NCBI GenBank assembly: GCA_905182995.1
Contig: CAJJDP010000013.1
Span: 659,275-723,274, forward strand
Direction of reading: 5' to 3'
Length of the DNA: 64,000 nt
Origin: Paramecium octaurelia
Taxonomy: Eukaryota > Ciliophora > Oligohymenophorea > Peniculida > Parameciidae
Made by a program: the position numbers and the translations under genes. The first letter of the stretch is position 1. Every line of letters begins with the position of its first letter. Positions 23,038-35,389 of this stretch are shown in pieces. The notes beneath the pieces are model-generated. The model was not told the origin of the DNA. It saw only the letters and a list, made by a program, of their open reading frames with translations, and made no database searches.

Positions 23038-26000
23038 TCATGGTTACGGTATACCCAACAAATCCAAGTATTTTCTTCCCATATGCTTCTTTCCTTCATA
23101 ACTGACCATAAACATAGATTATCCATCAATTCCCATATCAGTATCATCAAAATTACCTAGAATATTTACATAAATTACCATCTTTTGTATTTAAAGCAGG
23201 ATCTGTAAAGTAATTTCCAACTCCTTGAACATCATTCACCATATAATTGAAATTTGAAATGAAATATGTATAATATGAGTATCCCTAAGCCAAATGATTG
23301 ATGTCTATATTGTCATCTGAAATAAAACCAAAGTTATTATTATACTTAACAAAATCACCAGTAAAGTATCTTTCTGCAATCCAAAATGAATCTAAAAATA
23401 CGAAGGAAATCTTTACTTCCTCTTTCCAAATCCTTCAAAATTAAGAAGTCTGAATATTAAACTTCTGGAATCTTCATTGTTCTGTCAGTTTTGTCCTTTG
23501 CCTCTTGCAATCCATTAATATACTTTTTCATTAAGCATTTTGAAATGAGATGGGATCTACATTCTACAACAGCTTCTTCTTAACTCCTATAAGTTGTATC
23601 TCCAATTGGCATTTTGATCACATATAATTCACTAGTGTTGCTTATTCTCTTCATTAAAAATACTTATTTCATTTAACCCTACGCAAAGAACTTCTCAGTT
23701 CTTATACAATCCCATTATCCTTCCTAATAAACACTGTAATCCCTACTAATGTCAAGTCTCCTTATATTTTCAATATTTGCTTCAAACGCATCTTATTTCA
23801 ATTCAACACGATAAACGCCAAACTTAACTGGAACAGTTTTGACTCCAGGCAATTTGTCGAATTGTGATGGATCCTTAATCTATTTGCAAAGTGCTTCCAT
23901 TGCACCAGTTTAGGATCTTTTATTAGCCGCGGCCTACTTTGATCTAGTTCCTTTATTATTTGTTTGAGTTGCTCTTTAAGACGCTTGAGAGACCAAATCC
24001 ACAAGTTCCTACCAAATTTTACCTTTTTCTGTATTTTCTAAATCTGCAAATAGCAATAATTCCTCTCTATCTGCATTTTGATAAATCTTCTTTATTTCTT
24101 CAAACATTGGTAATGTAACCTTATTAAAAAGGATAGCAACAAGTAAAATGCTTTTTTCAATAAGTAAATTAATAGCATCTTCAATATCTTCATTTGGGTA
24201 TCTATCGCCTACTCCGCCATTGTACCTCTTACCGTGGGTTGGAGCATCACAAATCAAAACAGCAACCTTAAAAGTTTTACTCCAATCCAAATTCTAAACC
24301 ATTTGTTTTATGCCTCCTCTTATATCTTCTGCAGCATCCCCGCCTCCAGCACATGGAATTTCTCGCAAATATTCTTCTATTTCTTTAGGATTTGGAGTGA
24401 AATTGAGTTACTTATATTTCCCTCCTAATTATTTCTTTTCATCAAAATCTTAATATGCCACTGTTGCCCATAAAGCATCTCTGTTTGTCTTTATCTTTAT
24501 GTTTTTCATACTCTCTTGTATGCATATCATTGCCTACTCTTTATATGGATCCATCGATCCTGTCACATCAATCAGAAAACAAACCTCAATCTTTCCATGA
24601 CTTTCAAGCATCTACCTCTTCAGAACTAAAGTTATTAATGAGTATACATTAAGCTGTTTTTTGTCGTTACTCTTTACTTTTTTACATTAAATCCTGCTAT
24701 TTTGATTGCTCCGATTTCAATTTTTCTTATCTTTCCTATAATTCCTTCCTTCTTTATTATTCTTCCTTCTCATATTCTTTGTTTCTTTACTCCTCTCGAG
24801 CACTTAAAACATCCATCAATCTTTTTGCCTCAATTTCCATTTCTGACAATTTTTTTGGATCTCCCTTTTCGGCATTGTTTTTATAAGCCTGTAGTAGCTT
24901 CTTGTATTAGTCTAGATCTTTCTGTAATTCATCCTTCTTAATTTATAAATCTGTTATCAACTTCTCTTTATCTTTCATTCCTTAAGTTTTCTCTTTTAAT
25001 TAATTAAAAAGACTTTCCACACTCTTCTCCAATTCTATTATCTTTTTATCATTTTCGAAACACTGCTTTCTAGCAATTCCTAATTCAGTCTAACTCTCTT
25101 CAAAAGATTTTTTGGAAGAATTAGCTTCTGCAGTCAATTTACTTATTTGTAATTCGAAATTCTACTTCCATTAATATATTTACCTGAATCTTTTCTGCAG
25201 ATGCAAGATCTAAACGATTTGCGGAAACTCTCAACTCATCCTCCCTTCTGCTTTATAAAGTTCTCACTTATTCATGTAAACTATGTATCTGATTCTTAGA
25301 TTCTGCTAGTCTTCTTTCTAATTGACCATTGTATTATTATAAATCACTCAATTTGTCACCTTAATTTAAACTAATAAAACTCTTCATCTATAATTACACC
25401 TTCTCCACTTCCAACTCTTTATTCTTTGTTTTTACTTCATCTAATTGTTGTTCCAATCTCCTTATTTTATCATTATTAAAATTACTTAATTTATTATCTT
25501 GATACATCTAATTCTCTAATTGTGTCATCCTTGGTTTGATTACCACGATTTTAAGCATACTCCAATTCTTTTTATAATCCCTTTATTTCGTAAGTCTTTC
25601 CTATCAAATCATCTTTCAATTTCGAAAAATCTTCGAATTTTTATTGAAGTTCTAGTTTTTCTTATTTGAAATATTAAATCTATTAATATAAATCTGTTTT
25701 ATCCATTTCTAATCCATTAATAGTTGCTTTTAACTTTGTAATTTCAATTTCATTACCCTTACCTACTAATTATTAATATTAATTCTTAATTCTATTGAAT
25801 AAAAAATAGTAATACTGCTCCAGCTAGTTCGAAACTTTTAATAATTGCCCTTAAAATTCTTCTTTTTAATTACTTTCTTCGCTAAATTTCTATCTCCATT
25901 TATTGACTTCTTCCTCTTAAATTTCTTGACTTAAAATTATATCAAATACCGATTTTCTCCTTATACTTCTTTGTTAGAGTTTCTGCTGTTTCAGCATCTA

Positions 26001-26202
26001 TTACCACACCCTTATTTATTTCATAATTCTTTAAAGTTGAATCATTTTTCATAATTTGATTTTTGTAGACTAAAACAAGGTCCTCAAATCTAATTCCTGA
26101 TTTGTCCATTACTTTTTTTTTTATATCATTCACTGTTGTCTTCTCTAATTGAACATCAATTTTTATTTATTTTCCATTAAAAATAACCACATTGATCTCC
26201 AT
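23038..26202 (-). CDS. Ubiquitin-like / coiled-coil / VWA / alpha-kinase protein
   Basis: The ATG at 26202 starts a ubiquitin-like fold (MEINVVIFNGKQIKI; DLVLVYKNQIMKNDSTLKNY). After several introns of 22-25 nt come about 400 residues of coiled coil. A von Willebrand A domain follows, with a MIDAS-like DVTGSMDPYK, a GGGDAAEDI loop and VAVLICDAPTHG. The last about 230 residues are an alpha-kinase: SELYVIKMPIGDTTYRSQEEA (catalytic Lys), FWIAERYFTGDFVKYNNNFG, and YMVNDVQGVGNYFTDPALNT. VWA plus alpha-kinase resembles Dictyostelium VwkA. The C-terminal zinc motif normally seen after the kinase GNxG segment (H-x-C-N-x2-C) is not present; the tail reads MFMVSYEGKKHMGRKYL. About 1,000 residues. Substrate unknown. 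One coiled-coil splice is not fully settled. Confidence 0.88.
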
Positions 26203-28129
26203 AGATTTTATAAAATATTTAATATTATTAATCATTTGAACAAGATACTTTTAGAATCGATGTTAATGATCAATTAAGATAATATATATTACTCTCGATA
26301 TTTATCACATCTTTGTTTGATCAATTAATTCCATATCTCTAAATATATTGCCAAAAATATAATACTATTAATCATGCAATCGTTTTCTTTTGAATTCAGC
26401 TCGTAGTTATAACTCAATTCTAAATAATATTGCTTAATTTTCTAATGATCCTCATCGATTCATCAATTTTTAATCCTTAAAATATAGTAGATGTAATTGA
26501 AAAAAATTATTAAGCTTAAATAGGATGGTTAAACTATTGCATGTGCCATTGCTTTTGTAAAGAAAGAAACCATTATATTATAGTCAAATGAATCTATTAG
26601 ATTACAACTAAAATAGATCTGGAATCAAATAGGGAAAAAAGGGATTTGTGATTCTAATAATCAAGGAATTAATAAAATTAAGAATAAATAATATTATGGG
26701 ATCCCCTAAATTTGTATTCAACAGCGCACACAATATTTTTATCAGCATGAGTAAAACTCAGCAAATTTTAAATAATTCCAACTGCCCTCAACTATGAATT
26801 TGTTTATCACATTATCTAGCAATTTATGAAGGAAGAATATTATCCAATTTTGAAGTAATTTGCGAGTACAAATATTAATGTAATAATAAAAAATGAGCAA
26901 AAATTAATTATTTATAAAAATATTTTGGCCTAGAAAGAAACCATTAATTTACATGTTTTTAAAATAGCCTCTTTTTTATATATTCTTATTTTGTCTAAAA
27001 TCCAAATTCTAAACATATTACTACATTTCTTATAGGAAATTTGCTGTCGATAATCACATGTTTGATGAATTTTTTTTTCTGAGGAACACCTTAGCGATAT
27101 TTCTCCAAGAATGCTAAGATATTGGTAAAAAAATAGTGAACATCCTATCTCTCTTTAAACATTTATGATAATGAAGGACCATACAGTTTATTTTATATTT
27201 AAAATTACGCAAAATAATGAATGAATTAAGTATGTTTGTCGAAAATAAATGTTTGATGAATCTTGAAGCATTTTACTTGAAATAACTCAGAAAGCATTCC
27301 TTTATTTTGTTATTGGATATTTCCTCTTATCACAACCCTAAACTTGTTGTTACAAATTAAAAACAATTCTAATTTTATTTACCAATATAAACTGTAATAT
27401 TTCCAGAATTGTGCATTTGAGAATTGAAAGAATTATTAATTTATTTAAATAAATCTACATTTTAGGTTTAATTTATTAGATAGATCAGAAAAAATTTGAC
27501 AAATCATATTAATATTCAATAAATTTATATATTTTGATGATATAGTTCATATTTAGCATTTTGTAAAACTCAAATTTTCTGGAAAATATGAAAATTAACA
27601 TTGGTCCCCTCGAAAGTAATCATTTTAACTAATTTACAATAAAAATAGAAAATTCTGCATTGATGATTCGCATTCTACCTAATGTATTAATATTCTTACA
27701 ATCACGAATTTCAGTCAAAAATTTATACATAGTTTATTCATTTTAATGTTTTTAACTTATAAAGGTTGTTTCAATTAATTCAATATAATTGTTTATGTTC
27801 TTCCTATTTTTTGTAATTCATGAATTTTCTAAATTTTGTTTCTTTGAATTATATTCACGTTTTTGGTTTCTCATTTTTTAACTTAAAGAATCTACTAACG
27901 CTCAACTTTTTTCCATAATTTCCAGTCTATAAAGAAATTTTTTGTAATCTATCCCAGAACATATATTATTGTAAGGAATTTTGTATAACTTCCTAAACAA
28001 GTTCATACTTTGGTGTAAGCACACTTATTTGTATCTTTTTCTATATGTACAGGTATATTCTAATGGTGTATAATGAAGGTTTGCAATAATTAATACTTTA
28101 AACTTTCTTAAAAAGTACCAAACAAGGCA
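26203..28129. other. Long gene-poor intergenic region
   Basis: Nearly 2 kb of AT-rich DNA. I found no convincing exon chain on either strand; TGA codons are frequent and composition is uniform. Short Asn/Ile/Leu-rich open stretches occur, as expected at this base composition. Confidence 0.5.
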
Positions 28130-28560
28130 AATATAATTAATGTAACTTTCTATAATATATTTTATAATAATTATAACACTATTTAATATAAGAACTTGTT
28201 GTATTCTTTTTTCTTTAATTACTTTCGAAAATAGATTTTATAATAATTAAGATATTTATTATAATAACTGTTGTATTCATTTATCTTTAATTACTTTCAA
28301 TAATATATTTTATGATAATTATAACACTATTCAGAATAATAATGTGTTGTATTCTTTTTCTTTAATTATTTTCTAATATAGATTTTATAATAATAAGAAT
28401 ATGAATAATAAAAATTTGTTGTATTCTTGTTCGTTAATTACTATCTAAAATAGAAATTTGTTGTATTCTTTTTTCTTTAATTATTTACTTTCATAAATTT
28501 TATATCAATTATAGCACTATTTATTCAAATAATTTGTTGTATTTATTTTTGTAAAATGAC
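28130..28560. repeat. Degenerate tandem repeat with core TTGTTGTATTC
   Basis: A motif of the form TGTTGTATTC followed by T-rich sequence and TTTAATTACTTTC, then AATAGATTTTATAATAATTATAACACTATT, recurs imperfectly about six times. Copies of the core start near 28197, 28268, 28345, 28419, 28449 and 28533. Spacing is irregular, mostly 70-85 bp. It ends where the duplicated scaffold block begins. Confidence 0.65.
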
Positions 28561-29961
28561 AAAATTTCAATTAATTGTCATCATTAATTCCTTTTTATCA
28601 TTATAATTAATCTTCTACTTTAGTTATTTGAATAATTTTTGTTTTTTTATACATAGACATTGATATAATTTTATTAATTCTATGTTTATAAATTAATTTA
28701 AAAATGTATAAAATTGTCTTTGTAAATATTTAGAATGTTTGTTTAAACCTTTGGTAAAATAATTTCAAATATACACATATGATCATTGGAAAATTATTCT
28801 GAATATACTTACAGATCATACAATATATGTTTAATAGAATATAATTTTTTGATATTTATATTATAATTTATAGATAATGAAAAATTTTCACGATTTCCTT
28901 GTTAAAGGTAATTGGTAGTATTACTTTAGGATAAAAATTATTTGAATAAGGAAAATTAACAGAGGCATTATAGTCACTCAATATGGCTTTGAATTTGAAC
29001 CCAAGAAATTGGGAAGTGTATCTGAATAGAGGTTAATAATTGAGCATAAATATAGCAATGATTTTCAAACAATAGAATAGGATAGATGAAGCCTTAAAGG
29101 ACTATGAAAAACTAATTGAATTATATCCAAAATAACAGAAGGCATATTATGAAAGAGGTTAAGTTATTTAATAGTCAAGGAAACTTATATGTAAGTTTAA
29201 ATAGAAATGAAGAAGCATTGTAAGATTATAATTAGGCGGTCAGATCAAGTCCTAATTATATTGATGTCTACTTAAAAAGAGGTAAAAATCTTCATTACAG
29301 TGATTTTAGGATTATTATTCCTTAGTTAAAAAAAGAATGAAGAAGCCTTATAGGATTTTTCAAAAGTAATTCAATTGGATCCAATTTCAAAACAAGCATT
29401 TTATTAAAGAGGTATGCATAAGTAGATTTTTTTAGGAATTCTATATATCTCTTTGTAGAGGTATGAAGATGCTTTGGAGGATTTCAATTAAATCATCAAG
29501 TTAGATCCTGAAAATGCGTATGCTTATTATTAAAGAGGTCTTGTATATTTTAATATTGTTAGGACTTTTATAAATAAAGAAAGGTAGAAATGACAGAGCA
29601 TTATTAGATTTTAACCAGACGATTCTTTTTGATAACAATAACGCAATCGCATATTTCAATAGAGGTTAATTTGCTGGTTTATAAAAGGAAATCTATTAGC
29701 CCATTTGGATAGAAATAGTGAAGCCATATAGGATTACTGTTAGACCATTAAATTGAATCCCAAAGAAAAAGATGCATATTTAAAGAGAGGTAAAAATACT
29801 AAGAGGAATATAGGGAAGCTGTATTTGGATGAGAATCGATATGATGAAGCACTTAAAGACATTAATATAGTAATTTAATTAGAACCCAATGATGCGCAAG
29901 TCTACTTTGAAAGAGGTAGGGGATGTGGTATTTTTAGGTCTTATATATTTGAAAAAAGATA
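28549..29961. repeat. Duplicated scaffold block A, copy 1 (1413 bp)
   Basis: This segment recurs at 30256-31668 with a constant offset of 1707; I saw no differences in the stretches compared. It stops exactly at the single N at 29962, so it is best explained as the end of one contig overlapping the next. Confidence 0.9.
28877..29961 (+). CDS. TPR protein, truncated duplicate copy at contig end
   Basis: Same sequence as the start of the gene at 30584: MKNFHDFLVKG, then TPR exons separated by tiny introns. It stops in the first bases of TPR 9 at the single-N join (29962). There is no downstream partner because the sequence after the N is unrelated for 293 bp. It is very probably an assembly duplicate of the complete gene, not a second locus. 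Confidence 0.7.
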
Positions 29962-29962
29962 N
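29962..29962. other. Single-N scaffold join
   Basis: One ambiguous base, flanked by a truncated gene on the left and by unrelated then repeated sequence on the right. Confidence 0.95.
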
Positions 29963-30255
29963 AGTTGATATATTCAAGTTTAGAATATAACTAAATAAAT
30001 AGAATACAACATATTATTATAATAAATTTTTTTGTTGTTTTAAACTCTATTCGAGAATGCTATAACTGCTAAACAAGACAACAAATTCTTAGAATGCAAA
30101 TTCATATTGTTATTTATTCAGTCCTTCTTAGAATATAGTTAATGCATAATAATTCAACAATTTGATTATATTATATATTCATTAGTATTAAACAATCTAT
30201 TTTTTCAAGGAAATTCAATGTAAAAGAATCCAACAATTTTATTTTTATAAATTTA
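29963..30255. other. 293-bp stretch unique to the second contig
   Basis: In copy 1 the shared block is preceded by the tandem repeat (28256-28548); in copy 2 it is preceded by this different AT-rich sequence. It contains AGAATACAACA, the reverse complement of the repeat core. It may be a misassembled contig tip or an alternative upstream sequence. Confidence 0.6.
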
Positions 30256-31668
30256 TTGTAAAATGACAAAATTTCAATTAATTGTCATCATTAATTCCTT
30301 TTTATCATTATAATTAATCTTCTACTTTAGTTATTTGAATAATTTTTGTTTTTTTATACATAGACATTGATATAATTTTATTAATTCTATGTTTATAAAT
30401 TAATTTAAAAATGTATAAAATTGTCTTTGTAAATATTTAGAATGTTTGTTTAAACCTTTGGTAAAATAATTTCAAATATACACATATGATCATTGGAAAA
30501 TTATTCTGAATATACTTACAGATCATACAATATATGTTTAATAGAATATAATTTTTTGATATTTATATTATAATTTATAGATAATGAAAAATTTTCACGA
30601 TTTCCTTGTTAAAGGTAATTGGTAGTATTACTTTAGGATAAAAATTATTTGAATAAGGAAAATTAACAGAGGCATTATAGTCACTCAATATGGCTTTGAA
30701 TTTGAACCCAAGAAATTGGGAAGTGTATCTGAATAGAGGTTAATAATTGAGCATAAATATAGCAATGATTTTCAAACAATAGAATAGGATAGATGAAGCC
30801 TTAAAGGACTATGAAAAACTAATTGAATTATATCCAAAATAACAGAAGGCATATTATGAAAGAGGTTAAGTTATTTAATAGTCAAGGAAACTTATATGTA
30901 AGTTTAAATAGAAATGAAGAAGCATTGTAAGATTATAATTAGGCGGTCAGATCAAGTCCTAATTATATTGATGTCTACTTAAAAAGAGGTAAAAATCTTC
31001 ATTACAGTGATTTTAGGATTATTATTCCTTAGTTAAAAAAAGAATGAAGAAGCCTTATAGGATTTTTCAAAAGTAATTCAATTGGATCCAATTTCAAAAC
31101 AAGCATTTTATTAAAGAGGTATGCATAAGTAGATTTTTTTAGGAATTCTATATATCTCTTTGTAGAGGTATGAAGATGCTTTGGAGGATTTCAATTAAAT
31201 CATCAAGTTAGATCCTGAAAATGCGTATGCTTATTATTAAAGAGGTCTTGTATATTTTAATATTGTTAGGACTTTTATAAATAAAGAAAGGTAGAAATGA
31301 CAGAGCATTATTAGATTTTAACCAGACGATTCTTTTTGATAACAATAACGCAATCGCATATTTCAATAGAGGTTAATTTGCTGGTTTATAAAAGGAAATC
31401 TATTAGCCCATTTGGATAGAAATAGTGAAGCCATATAGGATTACTGTTAGACCATTAAATTGAATCCCAAAGAAAAAGATGCATATTTAAAGAGAGGTAA
31501 AAATACTAAGAGGAATATAGGGAAGCTGTATTTGGATGAGAATCGATATGATGAAGCACTTAAAGACATTAATATAGTAATTTAATTAGAACCCAATGAT
31601 GCGCAAGTCTACTTTGAAAGAGGTAGGGGATGTGGTATTTTTAGGTCTTATATATTTGAAAAAAGATA
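30256..31668. repeat. Duplicated scaffold block A, copy 2 (1413 bp)
   Basis: Second appearance of 28549-29961. Here the sequence continues without a break into the rest of the TPR gene. Confidence 0.9.
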
Positions 31669-33621
31669 GAAATGATAATGCGCTGCTCGATTTCAATAAA
31701 GTATTGTAATTAGATGGTAATCATAATACTGCTTATTATAATCGAGGTAATAACGATAATACTTAGCCAATCTATTAACCCATCTGGGTAGGTATGAAGA
31801 AGCACTAAAAGATTATAATTAAGCTATATTATTGAATGCAGAATTTATAGAGGCTTACCAAGGAAGAGGTGAAAAGATTTAATATATAATTATCAGGAAA
31901 TCTACTGAAAATTCTAGAAAGACATGAAGAAGCTCTTCTTGATTTCAATATGGCTGTTAATTTAGATCCTGATTTTAAATATGCATATTATCATAGAGGT
32001 GTAATGATCCTTTGATATTAGGCATCTTATTGAAAAGACTTGGTAGTTTTGAAGAGGCCTTATTAGAATTTAACGAGGCTATTTACTTGGATCCAAAATC
32101 TCCTAAGGCTTATTTTGAAAGAGGTATAAAATATTTACTATTTTTAGCATTGATATTTATCGGCCAATAAAAGCCAGACAAAGCTTTGTTAGATCTTAAT
32201 CAAGTGATCCTATTTGATTCTATGAATGCATTGGCATATTTCCATAGAGGTACTTCTACATTAATATCTTTAGGTTTTTTGCATTTCTTTAATGGGCAAT
32301 TAGCAGAAGCAATAAAGGAATATACTAAGGCTATTGAATTAAACTCAAATCTGACTTATGCATACCTTCAAAGAGGTTAAGACTATTTAAAATTTTAGGA
32401 TATGCATTTAAATTAATTGGTGAAAATTAGGCAGCTAAAGACAATTTAAATAAAGTTCTGAATGAAAATTCCACAAATCCTCTTTATGAAATTATAATCG
32501 GGGATATTCATTATGTGACATAAGAACAATAGGAAGCATACTAATATTATACAAAAGCTTATGATAAACTTAACAAAATGTAATTGGAAGAATTATTTAA
32601 TATCAATTTATCAAAAATCAAGATCAAATAATTAAAACTAAAACTTTAATTATTATTTTTGATTCAATCTTAACTTTAATAATTATAAGTCGAAATTCCT
32701 ATAGCAAATCAATAAGAATAGCCGATTAATAGACAAGAAAGCTAACTTGAGGCTTAATAAAGGGATAATGTGGCATTTTTATTAAAATAGTCAATTTTTG
32801 AAATAAATATGGATGATTTAAATTCTTAAATCATATCATTATAAAATGTTGTTAAGGGGAATTTTAAGTTACAATAATAATAAGTGCAAATTTTTAAGAT
32901 TCAGATTACTGATTACCTGGAAAAAGCTAAATAACAGATGAAGTAAAGTGAAGAGATTAAAGATTAGTTAAAGATGGAAATATTATAATTTTAGGAATAA
33001 TTGAAATTGCCAAAAAACATGGAAAAACTTATGTATTTCAAATCTTTGTTTTCAAGACTTTCTTAATTTTTGCTTGTGTGTAAACTTTCCTAAAATAAAT
33101 TATTTAAGGGTAATTACTAAATAATATTTACACTAAATAAAATAAAATATGTATCAAATATTTCATTTATATCGAAACACTCTGAGATAATTGAAAATCC
33201 ATTACAGCTACCTATTTTAAAGATGATTTGTAATCACATAAATGGAGATGATAGAAGTTTTATTAAAGAAGCGACAATTTTTAATGAATTTGATAAACTC
33301 AAAGTTCAAAATTTAGAACAATTAATATATGAAATATAACTGGAATCATTAGTTTTAGCAGATGAGTTTAAGAAATCATAAAAAACATATTAATTTACCA
33401 AATTAATTTCAAAAATAGCTGAAAAAGAGAGTATTAATATAAAAAATGCTTCGGAAACCTCATGGAAGAAGGGAATTGAGGATTCACTCTTTATTTTGAA
33501 GACTTTGTATCAGAAATGTTAAAGAATCAACCAAAATGAATCATAAAGTTTTCAATCAGCCATAAAAAGCAGTTGCACAGAAGTTACGAAATTCCTAGAA
33601 AATCACAATAAAAATTCTTGA
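30584..33621 (+). CDS. TPR-repeat protein with one TPR per exon
   Basis: The ATG at 30584 opens MKNFHDFLVKG. Fifteen introns (20-28 nt) were placed; their total length leaves exactly 894 codons including stop, so the model is self-consistent. Each internal exon is one 34-residue TPR, and every TPR intron falls at the same point, after the first base of the Gly codon in the signature Y-x-R-G. Examples: NRIDEALKDYEKLIELYPKQ, RYEDALEDFNQIIKLDPENA, RHEEALLDFNMAVNLDPDF. After TPR 15 comes one long exon of about 380 residues, Gln/Lys-rich, with coiled coil then a helical region ending FLENHNKNS. TPR arrays bind partner proteins; the partner is unknown. No signal peptide. Confidence 0.9.
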
Positions 33622-35389
33622 TTAATTATTTGACATTTTATTTTAATTAATTAATCATTAATTTAATATCTAGCTCTTAAAAATATATTCGTAATAATCC
33701 AATCAGTCTTCTGATTTGGATTTATTAAATATTTTTATTCATGTTGCTAAATATTATGAAGAATCTGATAAGGTTACCAAAAATTGTAATCTATCGAAAA
33801 TGAGTAAATTTATATGAAGATTATTATTTTATTTTTTCATCAAATAGATTGAATTATGGTACTTATTTAATAAAAATTAATTCTTATTTTGGAAATTAGA
33901 GAAAACCAATACTGAAAAAGTTATTATTCTCTTATTTTTTAGATAAATAAACTCGAAATTCTGAATTTTAAGTCGATTATTTATAAGTTTTGAATTCATC
34001 TTCCTATTAGACAGCATTTTAATAATTTTTAATAAAGGCAACTTGCTAAGAATGAAAAATAATATAATTGCTTAACAGAGCAACTATTATTCATCTAATG
34101 TTCATTTGCAAATATCTAATTATTTGTATCATCTACACTTAAACATTTTTTTTTTGGATTTTTTGTACATCTATTGAGCTTTGAAGTTTCCATGTTTTCA
34201 GATTTTATTCTTATATAGACCAGTAGTTTATCTTACAGTCATTTCAATAACATATTAGCATGCCTTCTTCCTTTTTTACTAATTAAATACTTGACGAATT
34301 TCTATGCTTTTATAAAATTTATAATTAAACCCATTCTCTCCTTTCTGATCAATTTTATAATTTTTAGTGAATTAATTCTTTAAAAAAAAAAAATACTATT
34401 TTATAAAATCGACTATATTCTATTTATTAATAGCATTATTATCAATTGTAATAATTGATTTTGTATTATTATGGATTTAGATGGCAAATATGGCGATGTT
34501 CGACAATTCAATCACCTTTTTTTTTTTTCTAAATATTTATAGACATTTTTTTTCAATGAATATATACATGCTACTAAAATGGTTCATCTTTGTCAAATTA
34601 CAAACATCAACAATCAGCCTTTTATTCTAATTCCATATCTACAGTTTATGAAATAAGAATTTAGGATTCAACACTCTTTAATGTTGAAATTAGCTCTATA
34701 AAACTGTAATATTATTTAATCTCTTCATTCTAATTATTGTATTTGTGCTATTATTCACAAGTAGCAATTAGTTTCGAATTATATGATAAGATAATTTTGT
34801 TTCATTTAATGGGGTAGCATTAATAAATAAATTTTCGATTACCTTTGCAGCATTCTCAATTATAATAGGTAGCAAAATTTTAGTCTCTTATAAAGTTAGT
34901 TATTTCATTGTCATTTGCAGCAAAATCATCCAAAGTCACATACTTTTTTATTTGTTTGTGGAATGACGAAATAATTAAGAGGATATTTAGATTATATCAT
35001 CATTTTGTTGTTTATTCAAAAATTATTAATTTTGATTTACTATTAATAATTTTTCACCTTTTTAAATTTCGTTTCTTTCAAATAATTTATCTAAGTAGGG
35101 AATATGCTTATCATAAAATGAAATATATTTGGTTCATTGTATCATAAACACTTAACATACGCTTCCAAATTTAGAATAAGAATTTTGAAAAGAGTTAATT
35201 AGCTTTAAAAATTGAATTAACAATAAGAATGATATAATCTATTTTCTCTCTTACAATCCTTTGACAAAGCAAGACAAATTATTTTAGTTTGATGTTCTTC
35301 ATATGCAGGACTCAAATGAATTGTTCTCTATATATCCTTACTATTGCTTTAGATTTAACATATTAAACATAATATCAGAAAATTCTAAT
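33622..35389. other. Gene-poor intergenic region
   Basis: About 1.8 kb of AT-rich DNA with several poly-T and poly-A tracts (for example near 34150, 34382 and 34520). A short open stretch at 34908-35147 has no supporting features. Nothing recognisable. Confidence 0.45.

Noticed and set aside
24234..24941. Three plus-strand open frames of 64-79 residues
   Set aside because: Antisense to the VWA and coiled-coil parts of the alpha-kinase gene; no independent support.
34908..35147. 79-residue plus-strand open frame
   Set aside because: Phe/Ile/Tyr-rich composition expected from AT-rich noncoding DNA; no intron, motif or neighbour support.
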